A stretch of 64,000 nucleotides of DNA from Candidatus Hydrogenedentota bacterium (GCA_016791475.1 JAEUWI010000036.1:1-64000); one strand, 5' to 3'. Shown: positions 28,539 to 38,316, counted from the stretch's first letter. Notes: a model not told the origin generated them from the sequence alone. A program made the numbers and translations.

Positions 28539-29639
28539 CTACTGGCTGAGCGCTCGCCGCTGTACCGCGATTTCCCGCCTGTAACGGGCCACCGCCGCTT
28601 CGTGATCCTTCAGCGTTGCGCTGAACGTGTGGGTCTTGCCGTCGGCATTGGAGACGAAATAAAGGTAGTCCACCTGCGCGGGCGCAAGCGCCGCCCGGAT
28701 GCTCGCGGCGCCGGGACTCGAAATCGGCCCGGGAGGAAGCCCGGTGTTCTGATAGGTGTTGTAGGGCGAATCCACTTCCTTATCCTCGTTCAGCATCCGC
28801 TGGCCATACTTCCCCAGCGCATACTGCAACGTCGAATCCATCTGAAGCGGCATGCCCAATTTCAGCCGATTGTACAGCACGGCCGCGATCAGCGCCCGCT
28901 CCTCCTCCACCCGCGCCTCTTCCTCCACGAGCGAGGCAATCGTCATCACCGCCGTACGATCGAGGGCCTCACTTCCGGGCAGCCCCTTTGTCAACGCCGC
29001 ATAGACCGATTCAAAATGCTCGACCTGGCGCTCGATCAGCGCCGCCGCATCCGGCTCCCGATCGAAAAAATACGTGTCCGGCATCAGGAATCCTTCCAGC
29101 GACTCCCCTTCAATGCCCAGCCGACTGATCAGGGCGGGGTCGGATGCCGCCCGGACATACGCCTCGCCGTCGGGCCGCAATTCGGCTATCTGGGCGATCG
29201 CCAGCCCCTCCGGTATCGTGATCTTCACCCGATCCGCATCCAGGGGCTTCGACGGCCCCTCCTGAAGCTGCCGGAGCAGTTCCGAGGCCGACAATCCCTG
29301 ATTCAACGTGTAGTTGCCGTGCTGAATGTGCTTCCCGGACTTGTCCAGTTGGAGTGCAAGCCGAAAAAAGCCCTCGTACTCCACCAGCCCCGCATCGGCC
29401 AGCAACTTGCCCACGTCGCGCCCCGTGGAGCCCTTGGGCACGGCCAGCTCCACGGCCGGCCCCTTGACCCCCGGTGAGGTCACATGGTCGTACAGCATAT
29501 AGCCCACCCCCGCCGCCGAAGCCACAATCAACACCGCGCCGGCCATGCCATACATCGCAAGGGAAAGCATCCAGCGCCAGAAGCGGAATCTCTTCCGCTC
29601 GCTTCTGCGCGCGGACTCTATCAGTTCTTCACTCGACAT
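28539..29639 (-). CDS. mltG: Endolytic murein transglycosylase
   Basis: A 366-residue YceG-family enzyme that cleaves nascent glycan strands in the periplasm and sets their length. One N-terminal membrane helix (about 27-50) follows a charged cytoplasmic tail; a LysM-like subdomain precedes the catalytic domain. Glu239 in ASLVEEEA aligns with the catalytic Glu of E. coli MltG. Family motifs PLQMDSTLQYALG and SPYNTYQN-TGLPPGPI are present. It starts 8 bp after the ruvX stop, an arrangement consistent with co-transcription. Confidence 0.95.
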   Translation of the reverse strand: MSSEELIESARRSERKRFRFWRWMLSLAMYGMAGAVLIVASAAGVGYMLYDHVTSPGVKGPAVELAVPKGSTGRDVGKLLADAGLVEYEGFFRLALQLDKSGKHIQHGNYTLNQGLSASELLRQLQEGPSKPLDADRVKITIPEGLAIAQIAELRPDGEAYVRAASDPALISRLGIEGESLEGFLMPDTYFFDREPDAAALIERQVEHFESVYAALTKGLPGSEALDRTAVMTIASLVEEEARVEEERALIAAVLYNRLKLGMPLQMDSTLQYALGKYGQRMLNEDKEVDSPYNTYQNTGLPPGPISSPGAASIRAALAPAQVDYLYFVSNADGKTHTFSATLKDHEAAVARYRREIAVQRRALSQ

Positions 29640-29647
29640 CGCTCACT

Positions 29648-30085
29648 TCACGGCCGCGCGCCGACCTCCCGGCGCTCCAGGTAGCTGCTCAATATCTGCG
29701 CCGCCGCGATCTTATCGATCACATCCTTGCGCTTTCGCCCCTTGCCGCCACGCGCGTGAAACACATCGTCGGCCGCCAGCGTGGAATAGCGCTCGTCTTC
29801 AAACACCACGGGAACCTCGGTCCGCGCGGCCAGCAGGGCCATGAAATTGCGGACCCGGCGCGCCTGCGGTCCCTCATCACCATTTTCCAGCAAGGGCAGC
29901 CCGGAGACGATCAGAATCGGCTCCAGCGCGGCGACCATCTCCAGAATCTCCGCGATGGCCTTGTCGCGCGAGGGCTGCGCAACCACCGCATGGGGCGATA
30001 CGATCGTCTGGCTCGGATCGGTAATGGCCACGCCCGTGCGGGCATCGCCCACATCCAGCGCCATGATCCGGCCCGGCAATTCCAT
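29648..30085 (-). CDS. ruvX: Holliday-junction-resolvase-like pre-16S rRNA nuclease
   Basis: A 145-residue RuvX/YqgF protein with an RNase H-like fold, implicated in 16S rRNA 5'-end maturation. LDVGDARTGVA at the N-terminus, FEDERYST in the middle and IDKIAAAQIL near the end carry the acidic catalytic residues of the family. The ATG at 30085 has GGAG twelve bases upstream; a GTG at 30097 sits directly on that site and is rejected. mltG follows at 8 bp. Confidence 0.92.
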   Translation of the reverse strand: MELPGRIMALDVGDARTGVAITDPSQTIVSPHAVVAQPSRDKAIAEILEMVAALEPILIVSGLPLLENGDEGPQARRVRNFMALLAARTEVPVVFEDERYSTLAADDVFHARGGKGRKRKDVIDKIAAAQILSSYLERREVGARP

Positions 30086-30139
30086 CGTCTCTCTCACTCC
30101 GAATTCGTCAACCGGGACACGGGGGCCGGGATCTCAAGG

Positions 30140-32950
30140 TCAATGCGCGGCGATCCGTGGGCCACGCCCACGGCGCAATACGCGCCAGACCGCAACCCCG
30201 ACCAACAGCCCGACCAGCAGCGGACTCTTCATCCACAGCGCCACCAGCGCCAGCGCCGGCAGCAGCGCAACGCGCACCGCCAAAGCCAGCACGGGGCTGT
30301 CCGCCACGGCATCCGCCACGGGCGGGCTCACGCGATAGTAGGCATCCACCAGCGCGGTACCGGCGCTGCTGGTCAGCAGCCACTCATCGCGGAAATCCCG
30401 GAGCAGCGCCACGGCGCCCGAAAGGGGCGTGCCCGACGCGGCTGTGGCAATGAAGCAGGGGCCGCCGATGCCGCTCTCACCGTCCTGAAGCAGAAAGATG
30501 CTCAGCAGGGCATAGAAGCCGGACAGATCATCGACATTCGGATCCTGGAGCGTATACACATCCACCAGAATCACCGACGTGCTCTGGCTGGCAATACCGG
30601 TCACTGAGATACGTGCCTGACCCTCGGCCACGCCCGTCATCACGCCACGGCTTGTCACCGTCACGACGGACGTGTCATCCGAAGTGAAGGTAAAGGAGGT
30701 GTCTCCCGGATGGACCGAACGCACCTGGATGGCCCGGTTCTGACCCACGGGCAGGAATATGTGGCGGGGAACGCCTGTAAACACTACACCGTCCGTCGTG
30801 AACTCGCCATCATCGTCCGACAGGGTCGTGTTCTGGCTCTGGTCCACGGCGCGTATGACAAAGGAGTAGTTGGTACCCTTCGCCAGGTTCGTAATGAGCA
30901 CCGCATGGCTCGTGGCAAGGCCCGTCGTGGCCTGGATCAACTCGTAGTCGCCCGCATCGAAGCCCACGGCAATATCGCCACTGGACAGTTCATCCGTCTC
31001 CCAGCTAAGCAGGACGGTATTCTCGCCAAACTCGCTGGCCACCGGCTCACCGACAAACTCGGGGCCGTCTTCATCGGGATCTTCGCCCGTCGTGGCTTCC
31101 AGAGTCTCGCTGTCACCGGTGCTATTGCCCGCAAGATCGGTGGAACTGATCGTGAATTCATACGTCGACTCGGCCTCCAGACCGCGGATGGTGGCCAAAT
31201 GCTCCGTCGTCAGCCCGCCGTCGTGATAGAACTGCGCCGGCGCCTCGCCTGCGGGTCCATATTGGACCAGCGAGTCCGAAGGCTCGTCCGTCGTCCACAT
31301 CACCGTAAAGCCCGCGTCGGTCTCACCCACAACGAAGGGTCCTTCGACGATAACGGGGGCTGTTGTGTCGGACGTCGCGGCGGTGGTGAAAAACTGATCG
31401 TCGGCCGCCGACACACCGCTGAGCCCATCGAGATCAGTCGAGGTGCAGGTGAACCCATAGGTCGTCCCAGGGAGCAGCCCCGTCAGGGTCACCTGATGAC
31501 GAACCGCCAGCGCCGCGGACCCGGCTCGTGATGCGCGGCTCGCCCCGACGCCAAAGGTTACAAAGGAATCGGACGGCTCGTTGGTTTCCCAATAGATGGT
31601 CGCCGTCGTGTCGCCCAGGCCAATCACCTGGGGTGCCGTGGAAAAGCTCGGTGTGGAAATAACAGGCTCTTCCAGCGGTGTCAGCAGGAAGGTCTCCGTG
31701 TCGTCCGGACCATTGCCGATCCAGTCACGGGAATCGATCTGCATGCCGTGTACCGTGCCCGATTCGAGGCCGGCAAGGACCAGATGATGCTCCAGGCGAA
31801 GCCCCGGAAGGGTATGATGAAACTCAAAGGCCTGGGTCTCGCCGAATTTCATGGCCGTGGTTGCAGGCTTACTCGTGCGCCAGCGAACATGGATCGTGGT
31901 GTCCGTGACGTGCTCCACGATGAGCCCGTCCACGATGACCGGGTCGGTCGTGTCTTCTTCCGCGAGCGTCGTCGCTTCGAGCGTGGCCGAACTCCGGTTA
32001 CCGGATGTGTCGGTGGCGTTCACGAGAAGGGTATAGGCCGTGGATGGGTCCAAATCTTCAATTACGACGGTGTGGACCTGGGCCGGAATATCCTCCACCA
32101 CCTGCGCCACGCCCAGATCATCACTCACGACGATCTCGCCCGCCGCCGCTTCGTCCGTGACCCAGCTCACCAGCAGCGAGGTATCGTTCAGGCCGTCCAC
32201 TGCGGGCGCGTTGATGAATACCGGGGCAACCGTGTCGGCGGTCACGGGCGTGACAAAGCTGAAGACGCGGCTCTCGCTTTTCAACGTGCTGCTGGGCACC
32301 GCCGTCTCCACCTGTACGAAGTACTCTGTCCCAGGCTCAAGATCGCTCAGCGAAATCTGCTGGACGCCATCCGCCCCTTCGGTCGCCTCCGTCTCGTCCA
32401 ATGCATCTTCGGCAACACCATAGCTCACGGTGCCCGTGGCGTTCAGGGCCGTCTTCCAGGATATCAGTGCCGATGTGGGGGTCAAACCCTCGGCGAGGGG
32501 CCCTTCGATGATCACCGGTGTGGTTGGATCGCCCTCTTCACCTTCACCCTCGCCTTCACCTTCTCCTTCGCCTTCACCCTCGCCCTCGCCTTCACCCTCG
32601 CCTTCGCCAGCGGGAACCAGCGCCTCCAGATCGGCCTCGGACACCTCGCCGTCGCTGTCACCGTCGAGAATATCGAACTGCTGTTCGGTAACGGTCGCAT
32701 CCGCAGCCTGGATCTCTTCCAGACTCAGGCGCTGATCATTATCGGTGTCCACCGTGTCGAAATTGTCCAGAAGCCCCACGGCCAGCGCGGCCAGACCCGA
32801 CGTGCCTTTGGTGGACGCGGCCTGGGCCGCTCCGGTCATGCCGACAACGACCAGCGCCAGGGCAACACCCAGCACCCCGGTCCGCTCGACGGATGAGAAA
32901 CCAAGGCCCCGGCGCGCAACCCGACCGGCGAACGAAAAAAATCCCAGCAT
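30140..32950 (-). CDS. Exported fibronectin-III/BIG2 protein with CFI-box C-terminal domain
   Basis: A 936-residue envelope protein. After a signal peptide (to about 45), two EF-hand-like loops (67-79, 95-108) lead into an acidic Gly-Glu linker (about 115-140). Six fibronectin-III-like domains follow (about 145-715), each with a DTT/TSA-x-xxW strand and an SGTxY-like strand. A BIG2-type Ig domain spans about 720-800. The C-terminus starts CFIATAASG at Cys832, then LRDFRDEWL and YYRVSPP, the CFI-box-CTERM signature, and ends in membrane helices and an Arg-rich tail. AAGGAA precedes the ATG at 32950. Function is probably surface structure or adhesion. Confidence 0.85.
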   Translation of the reverse strand: MLGFFSFAGRVARRGLGFSSVERTGVLGVALALVVVGMTGAAQAASTKGTSGLAALAVGLLDNFDTVDTDNDQRLSLEEIQAADATVTEQQFDILDGDSDGEVSEADLEALVPAGEGEGEGEGEGEGEGEGEGEGEGEEGDPTTPVIIEGPLAEGLTPTSALISWKTALNATGTVSYGVAEDALDETEATEGADGVQQISLSDLEPGTEYFVQVETAVPSSTLKSESRVFSFVTPVTADTVAPVFINAPAVDGLNDTSLLVSWVTDEAAAGEIVVSDDLGVAQVVEDIPAQVHTVVIEDLDPSTAYTLLVNATDTSGNRSSATLEATTLAEEDTTDPVIVDGLIVEHVTDTTIHVRWRTSKPATTAMKFGETQAFEFHHTLPGLRLEHHLVLAGLESGTVHGMQIDSRDWIGNGPDDTETFLLTPLEEPVISTPSFSTAPQVIGLGDTTATIYWETNEPSDSFVTFGVGASRASRAGSAALAVRHQVTLTGLLPGTTYGFTCTSTDLDGLSGVSAADDQFFTTAATSDTTAPVIVEGPFVVGETDAGFTVMWTTDEPSDSLVQYGPAGEAPAQFYHDGGLTTEHLATIRGLEAESTYEFTISSTDLAGNSTGDSETLEATTGEDPDEDGPEFVGEPVASEFGENTVLLSWETDELSSGDIAVGFDAGDYELIQATTGLATSHAVLITNLAKGTNYSFVIRAVDQSQNTTLSDDDGEFTTDGVVFTGVPRHIFLPVGQNRAIQVRSVHPGDTSFTFTSDDTSVVTVTSRGVMTGVAEGQARISVTGIASQSTSVILVDVYTLQDPNVDDLSGFYALLSIFLLQDGESGIGGPCFIATAASGTPLSGAVALLRDFRDEWLLTSSAGTALVDAYYRVSPPVADAVADSPVLALAVRVALLPALALVALWMKSPLLVGLLVGVAVWRVLRRGRGPRIAAH

Positions 32951-33272
32951 AACCGTTCCTTCACAGTGACAACAGGCCCTGCGGCCCACTTCCCCGCAAG
33001 CCCGGGGTAGGGCATGACGCGCGGGCGGTTGGAACCGCCGCGGCAAATATTCCTCGCGTAATGAGAATAACACGGGACGCCACGCCACGTTACAGAAGCG
33101 CTCCCGAACTATGTTGTACACAATTTACCACGATAACGGAGTCCAGTAAAACGTTTCTCTCATCCCGCTCCCCCCTCCCACACCCCGGCCATTCGGGCAA
33201 AAGGTGCGCATCCAACCGCCTGTTTGCTAAACTAGGGACTTCCCTTGCCCGCACATTGAATGGAGAAATACC
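32951..33272. other. Divergent intergenic region before alaS
   Basis: This gap holds the 5' regions of the CFI-box gene (minus) and alaS (plus). I see no gene, no T-box-like leader and no strong hairpin. An in-frame upstream extension of the minus-strand gene (to 33121) lacks a signal-peptide context and is not accepted. Confidence 0.4.
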
Positions 33273-35903
33273 GTGAAAAGCGATGAAATCCGCGCAAAAT
33301 ACCTCGAGTTCTTCAAGGAGCGCGGCCACGTTATTGAGCGCAGCGACACCATCGTCCCCAGCAACGACCCCACCCTCCTCTTCACGAGCGCGGGCATGGT
33401 CCAGTTCAAGCCCTATTATACCGGTGAAGTCCCCGTGCCCTATCGCCGCGCCGCCACCTCCCAGAAGTGCCTGCGCGCGGGCGGCAAGGCCAACGACCTG
33501 GACGAGGTCGGCAAGACCTCGCGCCACCTCACCTTCTTCGAAATGCTGGGAAATTTCTCCTTTGGCGACTATTTCAAGCGCGAAGCCATCCAGTGGGCTT
33601 GGGAATTCTCCACGGAAGTGCTCAAGTTCAAGCCCGACTCCATCATCGCCACGGTCTACCGGGACGACGACGAAGCCTACACCATCTGGAATAAAGAAAT
33701 CGGCATTCCCGAGAGCCGCTTGTTCCGCCTGGGCGAGAAGGACAATTTCTGGGGCCCGGCGGGCGATTCCGGCGCGTGTGGCCCCTGCTCCGAACTCCTT
33801 TTCGATAAGGGCGCTCATATCGACCCGACCGCGGACCCGGAAAACGACCCGAAAGAGCGCTTTCTCGAGTTCTGGAACCTCGTGTTTCCCCAGTTTGACC
33901 ACCAGCTCGACGGCAGCCGTCCGCCGCTGAAAAATCGCGGCATCGACACCGGCATGGGCCTGGAGCGCCTCGCGGCGCTCCTCCAGGGCAAGGAAACCGT
34001 CTTCGACACGGATGGCATCTTCCCGATCATCCAGGCGACGGAGGCCATCACCAGTGTGGCCTATAAAGACAATCCCGTGCCCTACCGCGTGATCGCGGAC
34101 CATATCCGGGCGCTGTCCTTCATGATTGCCGACGGTATCCTGCCGAGCAACGAAGGCCGGGGCTATGTGGAGCGCCGTCTGCTCCGCCGGGCCGCCCGCT
34201 TTGGCCGGGAACTGGGCCTGGAGCAGCCTTTCCTCTATAAGGTCGCGCCGACCCTGGTGGATCTCATGAGCCACCACTACCCCGAGCTGGCGGAGAAGCG
34301 CGTACAGATCGAGAAGATCATTCAGACCGAGGAAGAGCGCTTCGGCAGCACCCTCGCGCGGGGCATGGCTCTGCTCGACGAGATCTTCGCGGACATGGAG
34401 AAGAGCGGCCTGAAGGAAACGCCGGGCGAAGAGCTTTTCAAGCTCCACGACACCTACGGCTTCCCGCTGGACCTGGCCACGGACATCGCGGAGGACCGGG
34501 GCTACACGGTCGATCGCGAGGGCTTCAAGACCGCCATGGCGCGCCAGAAGGAAATGGCCCGCAGCGCCTGGGCCGGCAGTGGCCAGGACGCCATCGCGCC
34601 GGTCTACAATCAGCTTCGCGAACAGCTCGGCGACACCGAGTTCAAGGGCTATGAAACCACCACCTGCGACGCGGTGGTCACCGCGATCATCGTGGACAAG
34701 CAGTCGGTCAACGAACTGGCCACGGGCCAGAGCGGCGATATCGTACTGAGCCAGACCCCCTTCTACGCGGAGTCCGGCGGCCAGGTGGGCGACACCGGCG
34801 TGCTCGACAGCGTGAACGGCAATGCCGCCGTGACGGACGTGAAGAAGATCGCGGGCAAGATGTATTGCCACAAGGCCACGGTCAACAGCGGTGTGTTGAA
34901 AGTGGGCGACAAGGTCGAAGCCATCGTGGACGCCTCGGCGCGCAAGCAGACCGAGAGCCACCACAGCGCGACCCACCTGCTCCAGGCCGCCCTGCAGAAC
35001 GTCATCGGCGACCATGTGCATCAGGCCGGTTCGCTGGTTACCCCCGAGCGCCTGCGCTTCGACTTTACGCACTTCGAAGGCATCGAGCCCGAGCGCTTGG
35101 ATGACATTGAACGACTGGTGAACGACTACATTCGCCGCGACGAGCCCGTGTCCATCGAAAGCAAATCCCTGGAAGAAGCCCGCGCGGCCGGTGCCATGGC
35201 CCTCTTCGGCGAAAAATATGAAGATGTGGTCCGCGTGGTGAGCATGGGCGATTTCTCCATGGAACTCTGTGGCGGCACCCACGTGCCCCGCACGGGCGCC
35301 ATCGGCTATTGCAAGATTCTATCCGAGGCCTCCATCGCTTCCGGCGTGCGGCGCATTGAAGCGGTGTGCGGCGAGCCCTGCGTGACCACGCTCCAGGCCC
35401 GCGAACGCCAGCTCAACCACACGGCCCAGTTGCTCCACACGAGCCTGGACAGCGTGGAAGATCGCGTGCGCATCCTGCTGGAAGAAAACCGCAAGCTGAA
35501 TAAGGAAGTCGAAAAGTGGAAGGCGGCGGCGGCGGCGGGGAACATCGCCGAGCTGCTCGATGGCGCTCAGGACGTGGCCGGGGTAAAGCTCATCACCGGC
35601 AGCGTGGATGGTCAGGACGGCAAGGGCTTGAAGACCCTCCTGGAGAAGCTGCGCGACAAAGTCGCCTCCGGCGTGATCGTCCTCGGCAGTGTGGCCGACG
35701 ACAAGGTTTCCCTCGGCGTTTGCGTCACCAACGACCTCACCGGCCGCATCAAGGCGGGCGATATTGTGAAGCTGGTCGCTCCCATCGTGGGCGGCGGCGG
35801 CGGCGGCAAGCCCGACATGGCGCAGGCCGGGGGCAAGATGCCCGAGAAGCTGCCCGAAGCGCTGGCGAAGACGCCGGAGATCGTGAAGGGGCTGTTGGGC
35901 TGA
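33273..35903 (+). CDS. alaS: Alanyl-tRNA synthetase
   Basis: An 876-residue class II synthetase charging tRNA-Ala. The N-terminal catalytic domain carries TSAGMVQFKPYY and SRHLTFFEMLGNFSFGDYF (split here in two conserved blocks). The editing domain has HHSATH at 563-568 and CGGTH at 666-670, the zinc-binding editing-site residues. The Gly-rich C-Ala domain ends GGGGGGKPDMAQAGG. Full family length. The start is a GTG at 33273 with GGAGAA nine bases upstream. Followed by the glycerophosphodiesterase gene. Confidence 0.98.
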   Translation: MKSDEIRAKYLEFFKERGHVIERSDTIVPSNDPTLLFTSAGMVQFKPYYTGEVPVPYRRAATSQKCLRAGGKANDLDEVGKTSRHLTFFEMLGNFSFGDYFKREAIQWAWEFSTEVLKFKPDSIIATVYRDDDEAYTIWNKEIGIPESRLFRLGEKDNFWGPAGDSGACGPCSELLFDKGAHIDPTADPENDPKERFLEFWNLVFPQFDHQLDGSRPPLKNRGIDTGMGLERLAALLQGKETVFDTDGIFPIIQATEAITSVAYKDNPVPYRVIADHIRALSFMIADGILPSNEGRGYVERRLLRRAARFGRELGLEQPFLYKVAPTLVDLMSHHYPELAEKRVQIEKIIQTEEERFGSTLARGMALLDEIFADMEKSGLKETPGEELFKLHDTYGFPLDLATDIAEDRGYTVDREGFKTAMARQKEMARSAWAGSGQDAIAPVYNQLREQLGDTEFKGYETTTCDAVVTAIIVDKQSVNELATGQSGDIVLSQTPFYAESGGQVGDTGVLDSVNGNAAVTDVKKIAGKMYCHKATVNSGVLKVGDKVEAIVDASARKQTESHHSATHLLQAALQNVIGDHVHQAGSLVTPERLRFDFTHFEGIEPERLDDIERLVNDYIRRDEPVSIESKSLEEARAAGAMALFGEKYEDVVRVVSMGDFSMELCGGTHVPRTGAIGYCKILSEASIASGVRRIEAVCGEPCVTTLQARERQLNHTAQLLHTSLDSVEDRVRILLEENRKLNKEVEKWKAAAAAGNIAELLDGAQDVAGVKLITGSVDGQDGKGLKTLLEKLRDKVASGVIVLGSVADDKVSLGVCVTNDLTGRIKAGDIVKLVAPIVGGGGGGKPDMAQAGGKMPEKLPEALAKTPEIVKGLLG

Positions 35904-35913
35904 ATTAAAGAAT

Positions 35914-36080
35914 GAAGGACTTAAGGGACGGAAAGGACGTAAGGGACGTGAACGAATTCGCCACGAAAAGGGTGAACCGCGATTCCCAAAGCGCGCTCGC
36001 CGGGTCTCGGCCCGGCGTGGCAAGCGAGTCCGCCAGCAATGGTGGGCTCGAAACGTCCTTCAGGTCCTTTCCGTCTTTTA
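35914..36080. repeat. Facing arrays of 9-bp GGAC repeats
   Basis: Four tandem 9-bp units of the type AAGGGACGT run from 35914 to 35949. The inverse complement of three such units occupies 36053-36080, where it reaches the start codon of the next gene. The 12-bp core GACGGAAAGGAC is exact in both arms. About 100 bp of GC-rich DNA separates them. Related 9-bp arrays occur at 41885-41930, 58645-58708 and 59793-59860. Confidence 0.7.
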
Positions 36081-36862
36081 TGTCGTTTGTCCTTGGGCTG
36101 GTTCTCGCAATCGGCGCTCTTTCGGTACCCGCCCAGATCTGCGCCCACCGGGGCGATGTTTCCGCGGCACCGGAGAATACCCTGCCGGCCTTCAGATCCG
36201 CCGTAGAAAAGGGCGCGCAACAAATCGAATTTGATGTCGACCTCACGAAGGACGGCGAGTTGGTCATCATGCACGACGCCACGGTGGATCGCACCACAAA
36301 CGGCAAGGGCAAGGTTACCGAGTTGACCTTCGACGAAATTCGCGCGCTGGACGCGGGCGCGAAGTTTTCAGCGACCTTCAAGGATACGCGCGTGCCCACG
36401 CTCCGCGATGCGCTGGAGGTCATTCCGCCCAAAATCTTATGCAACGTTCACCTCAAGGGGAACACCGAACTGGCCCGGAAGGCCGCCCTGCTGATACAGG
36501 AAATGGGCCGATTGGAGCAGTGCTTCCTCGCCTGCGAACTTGAAAGCGTAGCGGCCGCACGCGAGGTCGTTCCCACGATCAAGACCTGCAACATGAGCCG
36601 CCAGGCCGGTAACCGCGCCGCCTACATTGACGCCACCATCGCAAACAAATGCGAGTACATTCAGCTCCACGAGCGCGACGGCCACGAGAATATCGAAGCG
36701 GACGTGAAAAAACTGCACGACCATGGCGTCACTGTCAACTGGTTCGGCGCCGATGACGCCGCCTTGATCGAAAAACTCAACCGCGCGGGTGTAGACTATG
36801 TTCTGACCGACAAGCTCGATCTCGCGCTAGCGACCATTCAGAAAATAAGGGCCGACAGGTAG
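36080..36862 (+). CDS. Glycerophosphodiester phosphodiesterase
   Basis: A 260-residue GDPD-family enzyme that cleaves glycerophosphodiesters to glycerol-3-phosphate and an alcohol. His23-Arg24 (AHRGD), PENT at 31-34, Glu50 and Asp52 (EFDVD), and His65 (MHD) are the Ca-binding and catalytic residues in the proper order. A hydrophobic N-terminus suggests export. The start at 36080 is uncertain: there is no ribosome site, and the ATG abuts a fold-back repeat arm. Upstream in-frame codons from 35912 are repeat-derived and not believed. Confidence 0.85.
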   Translation: MSFVLGLVLAIGALSVPAQICAHRGDVSAAPENTLPAFRSAVEKGAQQIEFDVDLTKDGELVIMHDATVDRTTNGKGKVTELTFDEIRALDAGAKFSATFKDTRVPTLRDALEVIPPKILCNVHLKGNTELARKAALLIQEMGRLEQCFLACELESVAAAREVVPTIKTCNMSRQAGNRAAYIDATIANKCEYIQLHERDGHENIEADVKKLHDHGVTVNWFGADDAALIEKLNRAGVDYVLTDKLDLALATIQKIRADR

Positions 36863-36923
36863 AGTCCGAGCCCCCAGTCACCCATACGGCCATTCCCGTT
36901 TTCTTCACGAAAGCCAAGACACC

Positions 36924-38036
36924 ATGCCCTACCCCCAGTTCAACCGACACGCCCTGCACATCAAGCCATTGAGCCAGCGCAAAGACAAGGTCTACATCGA
37001 GCGCGATCATGTCGCACCCGACACGACCCCGCGCCCCTTTGACGAAAAGGGCCAGAAACTCATCGCGGAGACCGTGGACCGCATCGTGGCCGCGCGCGAA
37101 GCGGGCAAGTCGCGCATGCTGACCTTTGGCGCCCACTCCATCAAGAACGGCCTGGCGCCCGTCTTCATCAAGCTCATCGAAGAGGGCTGGGTCACCCACC
37201 TGGCCACCAACGGCGCGGGCATCATCCACGACTGGGAATTCGCCTTCCAGGGCCACAGCAGTGAAGACGTGCGCACCAACGTGGACCGGGGCGAATTCGG
37301 CACATGGCAGGAAACCGGCTTTTATCTCAACCTCGCCATCGTGGTCGGCGCCTATGAAGGCCTGGGCTACGGCGAGTCCGTCGGCGCCATGGTGCAGAAC
37401 GAGGGCCTGAAAATCCCGTCCCTCGACGCGCTGACCAAGGAAATTCAGAAGGCCGCCGACCAGGACTACGCCGAACACGCCGCGGCCGCGTGCGACCTCA
37501 TCAACGTGATCAGGAAGTTCAAGCTCGAACCCGGCTTCATGGCGATCAAGCACCCCTTCAAGCAATATGGTATCCAGGGCGCGGCCTACCGCCTCGGCGT
37601 GCCCTTCACCAGCCACCCCATGATCGGGCACGACATCATTTACGTCCACCCGATGAACCAAGGCGCGAGCATTGGCCGCACGGCCGAGCGCGACTTCCTC
37701 ACCTTCGCCCATGGCGTCGCCAACCTCGACGGCGGCGTCTACATGAGCATTGGCTCCGCCGTCATGTCCCCCATGGTCTTTGAGAAGTCCCTTTCCATGT
37801 CGCAGAACCTGGCCATCCAAAAAGGCCAGCATATCGACAATCACTACATGATTATTGTCGACCTGCAGGAGTCCCACTGGGACTGGACCCAGGGCGAGCC
37901 CCCGGCGGACAACCCCGACTACTACCTCCGCTACAACAAGAGTTTTAATCGTATGGGCGGCTCCATGCGCTACCTCACGGCGGACAACCGGGACTTCCTG
38001 CTGGCGATTGCTCAAGGGCTGGACGCAAGGAAGTAG
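36924..38036 (+). CDS. Conserved protein of unknown function, possibly deoxyhypusine-synthase-like
   Basis: A 370-residue cytoplasmic protein with no signal peptide or membrane helix. Conserved-looking stretches are FGAHSIKNGLAPVFIKL, THLATNGAGIIHDWE, SHPMIGHDIIYVHP and GGVYMSIGSAVMSP. The alternation of small Gly-rich turns with strands suggests a Rossmann-like fold, and the overall pattern is faintly reminiscent of deoxyhypusine-synthase relatives, but I could not match the known lysine or NAD-site motifs. No function is assigned. It is 61 bp after the glycerophosphodiesterase on the same strand, and the REP/RAYT region follows. Confidence 0.6.
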   Translation: MPYPQFNRHALHIKPLSQRKDKVYIERDHVAPDTTPRPFDEKGQKLIAETVDRIVAAREAGKSRMLTFGAHSIKNGLAPVFIKLIEEGWVTHLATNGAGIIHDWEFAFQGHSSEDVRTNVDRGEFGTWQETGFYLNLAIVVGAYEGLGYGESVGAMVQNEGLKIPSLDALTKEIQKAADQDYAEHAAAACDLINVIRKFKLEPGFMAIKHPFKQYGIQGAAYRLGVPFTSHPMIGHDIIYVHPMNQGASIGRTAERDFLTFAHGVANLDGGVYMSIGSAVMSPMVFEKSLSMSQNLAIQKGQHIDNHYMIIVDLQESHWDWTQGEPPADNPDYYLRYNKSFNRMGGSMRYLTADNRDFLLAIAQGLDARK

Positions 38037-38067
38037 AAGGTTCTCTCAAAAACTTGGAGGGAGCCCC

Positions 38068-38106
38068 GGGTGCCACCTCAATCCGGCCTCAGCCGGTTTG
38101 GGTGCC
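38068..38106 (+). repeat. REP-like hairpin, family A, copy 1
   Basis: A 39-bp unit: GGGTGCCACCTCAATC, a GC hairpin, then GTTTGGGTGCC. First member of an inverted pair before the RAYT gene. Confidence 0.85.
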
Positions 38107-38247
38107 TCCGAGGGAAACAGGCCACGAGCTACAACAACACCCAAGGTCCGGCTTGTGAACTCCGAACGATAGAGTCCGAGTTTCCTTCCAGAGGCTCAAC
38201 AGGTCCACCCAGGTTACGATCTCCGAGTGCCAATACTCTTTGCTCAA

Positions 38248-38285
38248 GGCACCCAAACGAGCGTTGCTCGATTGAGGTGGCACCC
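38248..38285 (-). repeat. REP-like hairpin, family A, copy 2
   Basis: Inverse orientation to copy 1, with the same 16-bp head and 11-bp tail but a different hairpin core (GAGC-AAC-GCTC). Adjacent to the 3' end of the RAYT gene. Confidence 0.85.
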
Positions 38286-38316
38286 GAGGCCGGTCTTTCG
38301 AGTCGAACGGTCATCC

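Noticed and set aside
33090-35282. 730-codon minus-strand frame opposite alaS
   Set aside because: alaS is certain from its motifs, and the opposite frame shows no recognisable features.
35912-36079. N-terminal extension of the glycerophosphodiesterase
   Set aside because: The codons come from the 9-bp repeat array and a GC hairpin, and the family's N-terminus begins shortly after 36080.
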